DNA of 64,000 bases from contig NZ_NSKC01000002.1 of NCBI RefSeq assembly GCF_002286985.1, forward strand, positions 186,001 through 250,000, written 5' to 3'. The position numbers and the translations under genes are program-made. Within the stretch, counting starts at the first letter, position 1, and each line of letters starts with the position of its first letter. The notes beneath the pieces are model-generated. The model searched no databases. It saw only the letters and a list, made by a program, of their open reading frames with translations, and was not told the DNA's origin. Origin of the DNA: Halorubrum salipaludis. GTDB lineage: Archaea > Halobacteriota > Halobacteria > Halobacteriales > Haloferacaceae. Of the stretch, positions 55,791 to 63,968 are shown piece by piece.

Positions 55791-56696
55791 ATGAGCGAAC
55801 CGGTACCGGTCGCCGTGCCGCGGAAAGGCCGACCCCTCGAAGCGGTCCTCGAACGGATCGCGGCCGTCGGCCCGGACGACCGGCTCGACGGGCTCGCGGA
55901 CCGCGTGAGCAACACCCTCCGGTACGAGAAGGCCGTCACGAAGGGCCGCGTCGACGCCGAAGACGGCCCGTACGAGCGACTGACGGAGTACTCCGACCCA
56001 GACGACCCGCGCCGGCCAGAATTCACGCTGCTGCGCGACGACCGGGACGGGAAGCCCCGGCGGATCGTCTTCGACGCCGCCACCGTCGACCTCGGCGACG
56101 TGACGCTGAAGCTCGTCGGCCGCGAGGAGCCGTTCCGAGCCCTCCGAACCCACGAGTTCGCGCTCGGGTTCGACTCGGCCGACCTCGTCTTGGAGGAAGT
56201 CGTCGGGATCCGACCGGAGGGACTGGGACAGATCGCCGACATCAACGAGCGGATCGACCCCGTCGACACCGACGTGCGCGTGGTCAACGGGCTCGGAGAC
56301 ACCGTCTACCACACGCTGATGGGAAAGCTGGAGGGGACCGATCCCGGGACCGACCTCGATCGGCGCTTCGTCGCGGAGTACGAGGGACCGCTTTGCATCT
56401 CTCCGCGCTACGAGCGGCTCGTCACCGCCGTCCTGGGAACGGACGCGCTGGAGGGCGTCGAGTTCGTCTATCCGAACGCCGACGAGGAGGAGGAGGCCGC
56501 CATCGCCCGGACGGGGATCGGCGTCTACCTCACGGTCACCGGGTCGACGGCCCGCGAGCACGGGCTCGTCGTCGGCGAACACCTCTTCCCCAGCGAGACC
56601 GTGCTGATGCGGAACGCGGCCGAACACGACCCGCGCGTCGAGCGCGCGCTCGACGCGCTCGCGGTCGAGGAGTCGTCCTCGGAGATCCGGGTCTGA
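55791..56696 (+). CDS. HisG-like protein (ATP phosphoribosyltransferase superfamily), function unassigned
   Basis: 301 residues. The N-terminus PVAVPRKGRPLEAVLE resembles the KGRL motif of HisG. Near the C-terminus TVTGSTAREHGLVVGEH (TGST at residues 250-253) matches the HisG PRPP-loop region (TG-x-T-L-x-x-N-GL), and LCISPRYERLV resembles the HisG substrate-binding segment. The loop is further from the start than in HisG (about residue 176 in E. coli), so a part has been inserted. I infer a periplasmic-binding-like fold of the HisG type; ATP-phosphoribosyltransferase activity is not shown. TATA-like gttttacc lies just upstream. Confidence 0.7.
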   Translation: MSEPVPVAVPRKGRPLEAVLERIAAVGPDDRLDGLADRVSNTLRYEKAVTKGRVDAEDGPYERLTEYSDPDDPRRPEFTLLRDDRDGKPRRIVFDAATVDLGDVTLKLVGREEPFRALRTHEFALGFDSADLVLEEVVGIRPEGLGQIADINERIDPVDTDVRVVNGLGDTVYHTLMGKLEGTDPGTDLDRRFVAEYEGPLCISPRYERLVTAVLGTDALEGVEFVYPNADEEEEAAIARTGIGVYLTVTGSTAREHGLVVGEHLFPSETVLMRNAAEHDPRVERALDALAVEESSSEIRV

Positions 56697-57222
56697 TCCC
56701 AACACTTTCTATAGCGATATACAATATATACGTCGGCGATCGATCGTCCCCGCGTGTACTCGCAACGGCCGATCACGGGAGAAAAAGTCTGATTGCCCGG
56801 ATATTTCGGTCGGAGACGGGGTAGTGTGGAGTCGTGAGGGGTTCGATGTCCCCTTTGTCCGTTTCTGGTACAGATTCCATCAGTGGCGCGAGAACGGCCA
56901 CAACGGTCCGAGAGACACGCGGTGGGACAGACGGGACCATCGACCGGTTCGAACCGTAATCGACGTGACTCCGCCGAGGCGACCGAGCGTTCGCGATCGA
57001 TAGGCTCGTCGATGGAGTCACGGGCGTGTCGACTGCGGTACACGCCAGGCCACCACGGTCGACGAGCCGGGTCGATGAACGCGCGAACCACGGGCGGCGC
57101 TCGACAGCAGCCACGGGCTCCTACCCATGTCGTCGTCCCGCCCCACAGGGGAGTCCCGCTTCGTCCCCGGCCGTCAACGAGCGCCGGCGACGATCGGGCG
57201 TCTGAATATCCGTGATTCTATG

Positions 57223-57244
57223 ACTACACATTGAATCTTGTAGT
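57223..57244. promoter_or_regulatory. Dyad ACTACA-N10-TGTAGT
   Basis: A perfect 6-bp inverted repeat with a 10-bp spacer, 124 bp before the DUF5805-like gene. The spacing (6-N10-6) is the size expected for a dimeric winged-helix or RHH regulator. Confidence 0.5.
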
Positions 57245-57288
57245 ACCACAAAGACAGATATTCAATATTCACCGGGCAAATAGTGGAC

Positions 57289-57302
57289 ATACAGTACTGT
57301 AT
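57289..57302. promoter_or_regulatory. Perfect palindrome overlapping a TATA-like element
   Basis: ATACAGTACTGTAT is a perfect 14-bp palindrome. Its right end overlaps tgtataag (57299-57306), the likely TATA of the recombinase operon; a bound protein would block TBP. The leader to the ATG at 57368 would be about 40 nt. Confidence 0.55.
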
Positions 57303-57367
57303 AAGTGACCTTATCCGGGATTGTGGGATAGATTGAAGATGGCGGGCCGAAAAGGCTCGGACGAGAG

Positions 57368-57748
57368 ATGAGCGACGACCGCCGCTCCGTGAAGACGTAC
57401 GTCCCCAAGGATCAGAAGGCGATCTGGCAGGACCACGCCGACGAGTTGGGGATGTCCCAAAGCGAGTTCGTCAGAACGATGGTACAGGCCGGGAGACGCG
57501 GGTTCTCGATCGAGGGCGACGAAAATCCCGTCGAACCGGATCCGTCGGGGTCTGACCCTGGGGGTAACAACCTCGAAAGGCGAGTCGAGGCGGCCCTCGC
57601 CGACGGGGTCCTCTCGTGGGAGGAGCTCGTCGACGCCGTGTTCGACGACTTCGAGGGGCGGCTGGAGGACGCGCTCGACGCGCTCCAGGACCGCAACCGC
57701 GTCCGGTACAACGGGCGGGAAGGAGGGTACACGCTGATCGATGAGTAG
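57368..57748 (+). CDS. DUF5805-like small regulator
   Basis: 126 residues. An N-terminal strand-helix-helix (SVKTYVPKDQKAIWQDHADELGMSQSEFVRTMVQ, in parts SVKTYVPKDQKAIWQ and GMSQSEFVRTMVQAG) has RHH character, and the C-terminal half (EELVDAVFDDFEGRLEDALDAL) looks like a small winged helix. I recall this as the DUF5805 family, paired with integrases in haloarchaea. It overlaps the recombinase gene by 8 bp, so it is probably part of the same function. Role is not known. Confidence 0.75.
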   Translation: MSDDRRSVKTYVPKDQKAIWQDHADELGMSQSEFVRTMVQAGRRGFSIEGDENPVEPDPSGSDPGGNNLERRVEAALADGVLSWEELVDAVFDDFEGRLEDALDALQDRNRVRYNGREGGYTLIDE

Positions 57749-58775
57749 CGCGCGCGCCCCCGCCGAGGTCGACGACCCGATCGGGTACTTCATCGAGGAC
57801 CTCACCTATCACGGGAAGACCGAGCGGACCCGGGACTCCTACGAGCGCGTGCTCCGCCGGTTCGAGGCGTTTCTCGACGCCGAGACGACGCCGTCGTCGG
57901 CCACCCATCGCGACTGTATGGCGTTCGTCCACTCGCTGCGCGGCGACGTGGCCGACAGCACCGTGGCGACGTACGCGGCGTATCTGCACCGGTTCTACGG
58001 GTACATGACCGAAGTCGGCGTCTTCGAGGGGAACCCGATGACGCTCGTGATGGAGGAGATGGACGAGACGGTGGACAAGGACCCTGCGCGGCGAGACGTG
58101 TCGATCCCGGCGATGCGCGAGTTCGTCGCCGGGGTTCGCCATCCCCTCCACCGCGCGCTCGTCGTCACACTGTTGAAGACCGGAATGCGGGTCGGCGAAC
58201 TCTGCAACCTCGATCTCCGCGATCTCGCCGTCGACGACGAGGAGGTCAGGGGGGCGTTCGCGCTCGGGACCCGGCCGGCCCTCGCGGACCGACCGAACTC
58301 GCTGTACGTCACGCCGGACGCGACGGTCGGAGAGGAGCTCAACGGCGAGGTCCGCACGGCGTCGAACAAGCGCAAGCGGGCGACCGTGATCCCGGTCGAC
58401 GACGAGCTGGCGCGGACGCTGAAACGGTGGCTCGCGGTGCGGCCGGACAGCCCGTCCCCCGCGGATCCGCTGTTCGTCGGCACCGCGGAGGGATGGGGAG
58501 AGCGGCTCGACCCGCAGGCGGTCAGACACGTCGTCGAGCGCCACGCCCGCGACGCGGGGTGGTACCGCACGGGCGGCGGCGCCGCCGAGAACGTCACGCC
58601 CCACTACTTCCGGCACTTCTTCACGACGCATCTCCGGGACCGGACGGGCGACCGCGGCGTCGTCAAATACCTCCGCGGCGACGTCGCCGACGACGTGATC
58701 GACACGTACACCCACAACTGGGGCGATCAGGTCCGCGAGACGTACGAAGCGAACGTCTATCGGCTGTTGACGTGA
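57741..58775 (+). CDS. Tyrosine recombinase/integrase
   Basis: 344 residues. N-terminal SAM-like domain (about 10-105) and C-terminal catalytic domain. Catalytic residues visible: Arg in TGMRVGELCNL, Lys in KRKRATVIPV, H-x-x-R in HYFRHFFTTHL, and Tyr in DTYTH. The position of the second His/Trp reads as Asp in RGDVADDV. It should cut and rejoin DNA like XerC/D or a chromosomal integrase. Whether it is a mobile-element integrase or the host Xer cannot be decided; no att site was recognised. Confidence 0.9.
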   Translation: MSSARAPAEVDDPIGYFIEDLTYHGKTERTRDSYERVLRRFEAFLDAETTPSSATHRDCMAFVHSLRGDVADSTVATYAAYLHRFYGYMTEVGVFEGNPMTLVMEEMDETVDKDPARRDVSIPAMREFVAGVRHPLHRALVVTLLKTGMRVGELCNLDLRDLAVDDEEVRGAFALGTRPALADRPNSLYVTPDATVGEELNGEVRTASNKRKRATVIPVDDELARTLKRWLAVRPDSPSPADPLFVGTAEGWGERLDPQAVRHVVERHARDAGWYRTGGGAAENVTPHYFRHFFTTHLRDRTGDRGVVKYLRGDVADDVIDTYTHNWGDQVRETYEANVYRLLT

Positions 58776-59072
58776 GCTGACACTCGATCGGGCGTAGTCG
58801 TTGCAATTTTGTTGATAGTATTACAACCCAATTGAGACCGATTCCGATCAGATAAATCGCATGCCGCTATACCGAATTCACGGCACAGCTTCGCGACCGA
58901 CCCGAGGATCGTCGCGAAGACGGCGGTGCCCCATATCACCCGTCCGGGGAAGGTACAGGAGCCGTTGGGTGTGAACACGTCTCGACGTTGATCGACCTGT
59001 GTCTACGGGATCCGTTCGAACCCCGGATCGACATCAAATGGCCGGCACGTCGGTGAGCAGTCCCGTGGGGAA

Positions 59073-60248
59073 TCAGTCGTCGTCTAACGCGGGTTCGCTC
59101 GGCGATTCGTTCGCCGGTGCATCGAGGCGTCCGGTCGTGTACCCCTGCCAGTCGTACCGCTTCTGGAGCCACAGCGCCACCTTGACCAACGCGAGCAGGA
59201 CGGGCACCTCGATGAGCGGACCGATCACGGTCGCGAACGCGACCCCGGAACCGACGCCGAACACCGCGACGGCGACGGCGATCGCGAGCTCGAAGTTATT
59301 TGAGGCCGCGGTGAAGCCGATGGCAGTCGTCGTCGAGTAGTCGGCGCCGATCCCGCGGCCCATCCCGAAGCTCACGAAGAACATCACGACGAAGTAGATC
59401 GTGAGCGGGACCGCGATCAGGAGGACGTCGCTCGGCTGCGCGACGATCCGCTCGCCCTGCATGGCGAACATCACGATCACCGTGAACAACAGCGCGACCA
59501 GGGTGAGCGGACTAATCGTCGGCTCGAACGTCTCCTCGTACCACTCGTCTCCCTTCGTTCGCGTCCCGACGAACCGCGAGACGACGCCCGCCGCGAAGGG
59601 AATCCCGAGGAAGATCGCGATCGCCTCGAACACCTGTCGCGGGCTGATCCCGAACTCGGAGATCCCCGCGACGAGCGACTCCATACCGAGCAGCGGCGGG
59701 AGGAACAGCGCGAAGAACCAGACGTACACGCCGTAGGTGAGGATCTGGAAGACGCTGTTGAACGCGACCAGCCCGGCGGCGTACTCGTTCGACCCCTCGG
59801 CGAGTTCGTTCCAGACGAGCACCATCGCGATACAGCGGGCCATCCCGATGAACACCAGTCCGAGGAAGAACTCGGGACGGGCCGGGAGTCCGGGAACGAG
59901 ACCGCTGAAGAACACGATCGCGAGCCCGAACATGAGGGTCGGCCCGATGAGCCAGTTCTGGACGAGGCTCAGTCCAAGCACCTTCACGTTCTTGAAGACG
60001 GCGGGAAGCTGTCCGTAGTTGACCTTCGCCAGCGGCGGGTACATCATCACCACCAGTCCGATCTCCACGAGGTGGAGGTCCTGTATCGGCCCCGTGACCG
60101 AGGGTGCGACGTAGCCCAGACCGATTCCGACCGCCATTGCACCGAAGATCCAGACGGTGAGATACTTGTCGAGGAAGTCCATCGAACGCGGGTCGCCGCA
60201 GGCTTCGCAGTCGCAGTCCGGCCCGTGTTCGTGGGGAGCGTCGCTCAC
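59073..60248 (-). CDS. acr3: Arsenite efflux transporter ACR3
   Basis: 391 residues, ten membrane helices (bile/arsenite/riboflavin transporter superfamily). ACR3 marks: [11 protein letters not shown] near helix 2-3 and the conserved Cys in [15 protein letters not shown], required for arsenite transport. The N-terminus is His/Cys-rich ([13 protein letters not shown]), which may capture metalloid. It exports arsenite from the cell. It is the last gene of a minus-strand run after ridA-like and arsR genes. Confidence 0.95.
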   Translation of the reverse strand: MSDAPHEHGPDCDCEACGDPRSMDFLDKYLTVWIFGAMAVGIGLGYVAPSVTGPIQDLHLVEIGLVVMMYPPLAKVNYGQLPAVFKNVKVLGLSLVQNWLIGPTLMFGLAIVFFSGLVPGLPARPEFFLGLVFIGMARCIAMVLVWNELAEGSNEYAAGLVAFNSVFQILTYGVYVWFFALFLPPLLGMESLVAGISEFGISPRQVFEAIAIFLGIPFAAGVVSRFVGTRTKGDEWYEETFEPTISPLTLVALLFTVIVMFAMQGERIVAQPSDVLLIAVPLTIYFVVMFFVSFGMGRGIGADYSTTTAIGFTAASNNFELAIAVAVAVFGVGSGVAFATVIGPLIEVPVLLALVKVALWLQKRYDWQGYTTGRLDAPANESPSEPALDDD

Positions 60249-60345
60249 GACGGCCGCACCCCCGTAGCGACGAGCGAATCGACTGGCGGGCGATACCGGC
60301 GTGTAAGCGGATGAGCGTTCATAAGTGGTGTCTCGGACGAGGCGA

Positions 60346-60801
60346 CTACTCTTCAGCCGCGATCACGTCGAGCTGTACGTCCGCACCGCCGGGCAGCGAG
60401 CAGACGCCGACGACGGTCCGCGGCGGAAGTTCGACATCGTCGAACCGCGACTCGTAAACGTGATCGATCGCCTCCGCAGCGCTCGGGTCCGTGAGCTGGA
60501 TCTCGAGTTTCATCACGTCGCCGAACGTCGCGTTCCGGTTGTCGGCGAGCGCGGATTCGAGGTTGTCGAGCGCGGTCGAGAACTGCTCTTCGATTGAATG
60601 ATTACTCAATACTTCTCCGTCAATTTCGGGGAGGATCCCCTCGAAAAAGCGCAGGTCTGACGACCCGGTTCGCTTCCCGAACGCTCCTGTATTGTCCGAA
60701 CCGCAGCGCTGTCCCTTGCTCTCTTCGCTCAGCGTCGGATCGATGTTCATCTCGGTGTCGCGATTCTCGTCCGAGCCGACCTCCGTCGTGCGGTGCCCCA
60801 T
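60346..60801 (-). CDS. Rid-family protein (YjgF/YER057c/UK114)
   Basis: 151 residues: a poorly conserved 45-residue leader and a Rid domain ([44 protein letters not shown]). The conserved Arg of the active site is present, but the Glu of RidA proper is replaced (DVQLDVIA), so deaminase activity on imine intermediates is uncertain. It is located between arsR and acr3 on the same strand. TATA-like attttaat lies 23-32 nt before the ATG. Confidence 0.85.
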   Translation of the reverse strand: MGHRTTEVGSDENRDTEMNIDPTLSEESKGQRCGSDNTGAFGKRTGSSDLRFFEGILPEIDGEVLSNHSIEEQFSTALDNLESALADNRNATFGDVMKLEIQLTDPSAAEAIDHVYESRFDDVELPPRTVVGVCSLPGGADVQLDVIAAEE

Positions 60802-60823
60802 ATCAAATGAACAAATGCTCAGA

Positions 60824-60833
60824 TATTAAAATA
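60824..60833 (-). promoter_or_regulatory. TATA box of the Rid-family gene
   Basis: Minus-strand tattttaata, 23-32 nt before the ATG at 60801. Confidence 0.5.
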
Positions 60834-60963
60834 TTGTGAAAGCCCGGAGGTGCGTCTCTGAGTAACGTCGGCAGCTGGGAAACCTTCCGGCGGGCCGCCG
60901 GTTGAGAGCGCCCGCTCGCAACGCCGATCTACTCCGAACCGATCAGCTGCGGGATGACCCTTT

Positions 60964-61359
60964 CTACAGCGAGCGAGATCCGTCGAGTGCGACGAGGACA
61001 GCGTTCGCGCGCGGCGTGGCGCGGTACATCCGCCATTTCCCCTCCTTCCGGCGCGTGACGAGACCGGCGTCGGTGAGCTTCGAGAGGGCGTGGCTGATCG
61101 CGCTGTCGCTCACGTCCAGCAGCGGCGAGAGCTCGCAGACGCACAGCTCGTCGTCGTCGGCCGCGTGAAGCATTCGGACGATCTTGTACCGCGTCTCGTT
61201 TCCGAGCGCCGACAGCAGCTCGATGTCGGTCTCGAGGTCCGACCCGCCGATGCTCTCGTTCAGTTCCTCCAGCTCTGCGAGCCGCTCGGAGAGGTCCTCG
61301 TCGGTACAGGAGCCGCACTCGTCGGCGACGTACCGCTGGAGCCGATCGGTCGATGACAT
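60964..61359 (-). CDS. arsR: ArsR-family arsenic-responsive repressor
   Basis: 131 residues. Winged-helix domain with the As(III)-binding motif ELCVCEL in the alpha3 region and the recognition helix LDVSDSAISHALSKL. The N-terminal extension has a further Cys pair (ECGSC). It represses in the absence of As(III) and is released by it. An operator-like dyad overlaps its promoter (61361-61382), so it is probably autoregulated. The start at 61359 is chosen over a GTG two codons upstream because the dyad would otherwise be in the coding part. Confidence 0.93.
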   Translation of the reverse strand: MSSTDRLQRYVADECGSCTDEDLSERLAELEELNESIGGSDLETDIELLSALGNETRYKIVRMLHAADDDELCVCELSPLLDVSDSAISHALSKLTDAGLVTRRKEGKWRMYRATPRANAVLVALDGSRSL

Positions 61360-61360
61360 A

Positions 61361-61382
61361 CTCACAATTGAATCGATGTGAG
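61361..61382 (-). promoter_or_regulatory. Probable ArsR operator at the arsR promoter
   Basis: CTCACA-N10-TGTGAG is a perfect 6-bp inverted repeat that ends 2 bp from the arsR start. It contains CAATTGAATCGAT (61365-61377), also found at the arsD promoter. The TATA-like element (agattaag, 61381-61388 on the plus strand) abuts it. Confidence 0.6.
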
Positions 61383-61571
61383 ATTAAGCGTTATGGCCCA
61401 TCACGCAATTGCAGTTACGATTCGACGAACAGTTTATCACTCCCTTATTCCTGACGCAGTCTCGTTTCGGGCGGCTCAAATGAGTAGGAGCGGAACCCTC
61501 GCTTTAACCCCGTTTAAATGCTTCACCACGATATTTTTTTGATGTGCGCAACGGACAGACCGATCGGAGGG

Positions 61572-61581
61572 TTTATATTTA
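61572..61581 (+). promoter_or_regulatory. TATA box of the arsDA operon
   Basis: tttatattta, about 100 nt before arsD. A start near 61604 would give a leader of about 75 nt. Confidence 0.5.
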
Positions 61582-61590
61582 TCTGAGAAA

Positions 61591-61608
61591 TTGTTCAATT
61601 GAATCGAT
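61591..61608 (+). promoter_or_regulatory. Probable ArsR operator at the arsDA promoter
   Basis: Contains the palindrome TTCAATTGAA (61594-61603) and the 13-nt CAATTGAATCGAT (61596-61608) shared with the arsR operator. It overlaps the expected transcription start. Confidence 0.6.
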
Positions 61609-61679
61609 CAGAAAGGGAACGCAGCGTTAGCCCTTGTCGCGACGGCGACTCAGGCGATCGACGACACTCCGACACCACC

Positions 61680-62009
61680 ATGACCGAACTCACCCTCTAC
61701 GAAGAAGCGATGTGTTGCTCCACCGGCGTCTGTGGCCCCGACCCCGACGACGAGCTCGTCGAGGTCAGCGCGGCGCTCGACCAGCTCGAGGACGCGTTCG
61801 ACGACCTCGAGGTGACGCGGGCGAACATGCAGCACAACATCGACCAGTTCCTCGAGACACAGCGCATCTACGACCGCGTGCAGGAGAACGGCCCGTCTGT
61901 CCTCCCGATCACGGTCGTCGACGGCGAGGTCGTCGCCGAGGGGGAGTACCTCTCGTACGACGAACTGACAGCCGCCGTCGGCGGGGACGCCGCGACCCAG
62001 GAGGCCTGA
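61680..62009 (+). CDS. arsD: ArsD arsenic metallochaperone
   Basis: 109 residues. Thioredoxin-like ArsD with MCCSTGVCGP near the N-terminus; the vicinal Cys pair and the third Cys bind As(III) and hand it to ArsA. The typical segment VLPITVVDGEVV near the C-terminus is intact. It starts the plus-strand operon; arsA follows 3 bp after its stop. Confidence 0.95.
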   Translation: MTELTLYEEAMCCSTGVCGPDPDDELVEVSAALDQLEDAFDDLEVTRANMQHNIDQFLETQRIYDRVQENGPSVLPITVVDGEVVAEGEYLSYDELTAAVGGDAATQEA

Positions 62010-62012
62010 CAG

Positions 62013-63968
62013 ATGGCACGGTCACAGTCGAACCAGTCGACGAGCGCGCGGGACATCGTGGAACCGAGCGGCGAGGAGACGGAGTTCGTCTTCTTCAGCG
62101 GGAAGGGCGGCGTCGGCAAGAGCACGGTGAGCTGTGCGACCGCGGCGTGGCTCGCCGACAACGACTACGAGACGCTCCTCGTCACGACCGACCCCGCGCC
62201 GAACCTCTCGGACATCTTCGGGCAGTCGATCGGCCACGAGGTCACCGCGATCGACGGGATCGAGAACCTCTCGGCGATCGAGATCGACCCGGACACCGCC
62301 GCCGAGGAGTACCGCCAAGAGACGATCGAGCCGATGCGGGAGCTGCTCGGCGACGAGGAGATCCGGACGGTCGAAGAGCAGCTCAACAGCCCCTGCGTCG
62401 AGGAGATCGCCGCCTTCGACAACTTCGTCGACTTCATGGACAGCCCGGAGTACGACGCCGTCGTCTTCGACACGGCGCCGACGGGCCACACCATCCGGCT
62501 GATGGAGCTCCCCTCCGACTGGAACGCCGAACTGGAGAAGGGCGGCTCGACCTGTATCGGCCCGGCCGCCTCGATGGAAGAGCGCAAGCGGGACTACGAG
62601 CGCGCGATCGACACGCTGCAGGACGACGAGCGCACCTCCTTCGCGTTCGTCGGCAAGCCCGAGGACTCCTCGATCGACGAGATCGAACGCAGCGCTGGCG
62701 ACCTCGCCGAGCTCGGGATCGAGTCGCAACTCCTGATCCTCAACGGCTACCTCCCCGAGTCGGTGTGTGAGGATCCCTTCTTCGAGGCCAAGCGCGCGGA
62801 CGAGCGGGCGGTCATCGAGCGCGCCCGCGAGGAGTTCGACGCGGACGCGACGGCGACGTACCCGCTCCAGCCCGGCGAGATCGCCGGCCTCGACCTGCTC
62901 GCCGACGTGGCCGGCGTCCTCTACGACGGCGACGAGGCGACGGTCGACATCGGCGCGGCGACCGACGTCGACGACGGGGGCCGCGGCGACGGGGCGGTCG
63001 ACTTCGACGCGACCGCGGACGCCGACGCGGTCGTCGAACAGCTGACGCCCGGCGAGGAGACGCAGTACCTCTTTTTCACCGGCAAGGGCGGCGTCGGGAA
63101 GAGCACGGTCGCCTCGACGGCGGCGACGAAGCTCGCCGAGGCGGGCCACGAGACCCTCGTCGTTACGACCGACCCGGCCGCGCACCTGGAGGACATCTTC
63201 GGCGAGCCCGTCGGTCACGAGCCGACCTCGGTCGGGCAGGACAACCTCGACGCGGCGCGGATCGACCAGGAGGAGGCCCTCGCCGAGTACCGCGAGCAGG
63301 TCCTCGATCACGTCACGGAGATGTACGAGGAGAGGGAGGACACGCAGATCGACGTCGGCGCCGCGATCGCGAACGTCGAGGAGGAGCTGGAGTCGCCCTG
63401 CGCCGAGGAGATGGCGGCCTTAGAGAAGTTCGTGAGCTACTTCGACGAGGACGGCTACGACGTCGTCGTCTTCGACACGGCACCGACGGGCCACACCCTC
63501 AGACTGCTCGAACTCCCGTCCGACTGGAAGGGGTTCATGGACCTCGGCTCGCTGACGAAGGGCGCCGCCCCCGCGAAGGGCGACCAGTACGACGAGGTCA
63601 TTGAGACGATGAAAGACCCCGAGCAGAGCACCTTCGCGTTCGTGATGTACCCCGAGTACACGCCGATGATGGAGGCGCACCGCGCGGCCGCCGATCTCAG
63701 AGATCAGGTCGGCATCGAGACCTCGCTGGTCGTCGCCAACTACCTCCTCCCCGAGGAGTACGGCGACAACGCCTTCTTCGCGAATCGCCGCGCGCAACAG
63801 GCGCAGTACTTAGCGGAGATCCGCGACCGCTTCGACGCGCCGCTCATGTTAGCCCCGCTCCGCCGAGACGAGCCGATCGGGATCGACGAGCTGAGCGCCT
63901 TCGGCGAGGAGATCACCGGGCTGGCGGACATCGCCGACGCGGACGCGCCGGAGGTGACTCCATCGTGA
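62013..63968 (+). CDS. arsA: Arsenite-transport ATPase ArsA (two-domain)
   Basis: 651 residues: two homologous halves, each with P-loop GKGGVGKST (start about residue 30 and about 357) and DTAPTGHT. The arsenite-binding cysteines of the family are visible: NSPCVEEI and GSTCIGP in the first half and ESPCAEEM in the second. ArsA drives arsenite export with an ArsB or ACR3 partner and receives As(III) from ArsD. Here the transporter is the ACR3 encoded about 2 kb upstream on the other strand. Confidence 0.96.
   Translation: MARSQSNQSTSARDIVEPSGEETEFVFFSGKGGVGKSTVSCATAAWLADNDYETLLVTTDPAPNLSDIFGQSIGHEVTAIDGIENLSAIEIDPDTAAEEYRQETIEPMRELLGDEEIRTVEEQLNSPCVEEIAAFDNFVDFMDSPEYDAVVFDTAPTGHTIRLMELPSDWNAELEKGGSTCIGPAASMEERKRDYERAIDTLQDDERTSFAFVGKPEDSSIDEIERSAGDLAELGIESQLLILNGYLPESVCEDPFFEAKRADERAVIERAREEFDADATATYPLQPGEIAGLDLLADVAGVLYDGDEATVDIGAATDVDDGGRGDGAVDFDATADADAVVEQLTPGEETQYLFFTGKGGVGKSTVASTAATKLAEAGHETLVVTTDPAAHLEDIFGEPVGHEPTSVGQDNLDAARIDQEEALAEYREQVLDHVTEMYEEREDTQIDVGAAIANVEEELESPCAEEMAALEKFVSYFDEDGYDVVVFDTAPTGHTLRLLELPSDWKGFMDLGSLTKGAAPAKGDQYDEVIETMKDPEQSTFAFVMYPEYTPMMEAHRAAADLRDQVGIETSLVVANYLLPEEYGDNAFFANRRAQQAQYLAEIRDRFDAPLMLAPLRRDEPIGIDELSAFGEEITGLADIADADAPEVTPS

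Larger units (their letters stand above)
56697..57367. other. 671-bp intergenic region upstream of the recombinase operon
   Basis: No supported gene. It holds an AT-rich patch around 56705-56735, a palindrome CGGTTCGAACCG (56945-56956), and near its end three AT-rich dyads, including those listed separately at 57223 and 57289. The last 90 bp are much more AT-rich than the genes. Confidence 0.6.
61360..61679. other. Divergent arsR-arsD control region
   Basis: 320 bp without a gene. It holds both operators and the TATA elements; the middle (61420-61560) is AT-rich. Confidence 0.65.

Noticed and set aside
56837-56854. tRNA-like T-arm (aggggttcgatgtcccct)
   Set aside because: The loop is 8 nt, no acceptor or anticodon arm is nearby, so it is only an inverted repeat.
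59009-59029. Possible tRNA 3' fragment or att site after the integrase (GATCCG...CGGATC around TTCGAA)
   Set aside because: The T-arm does not pair correctly and no matching tRNA gene is in the window; it is a simple hairpin.
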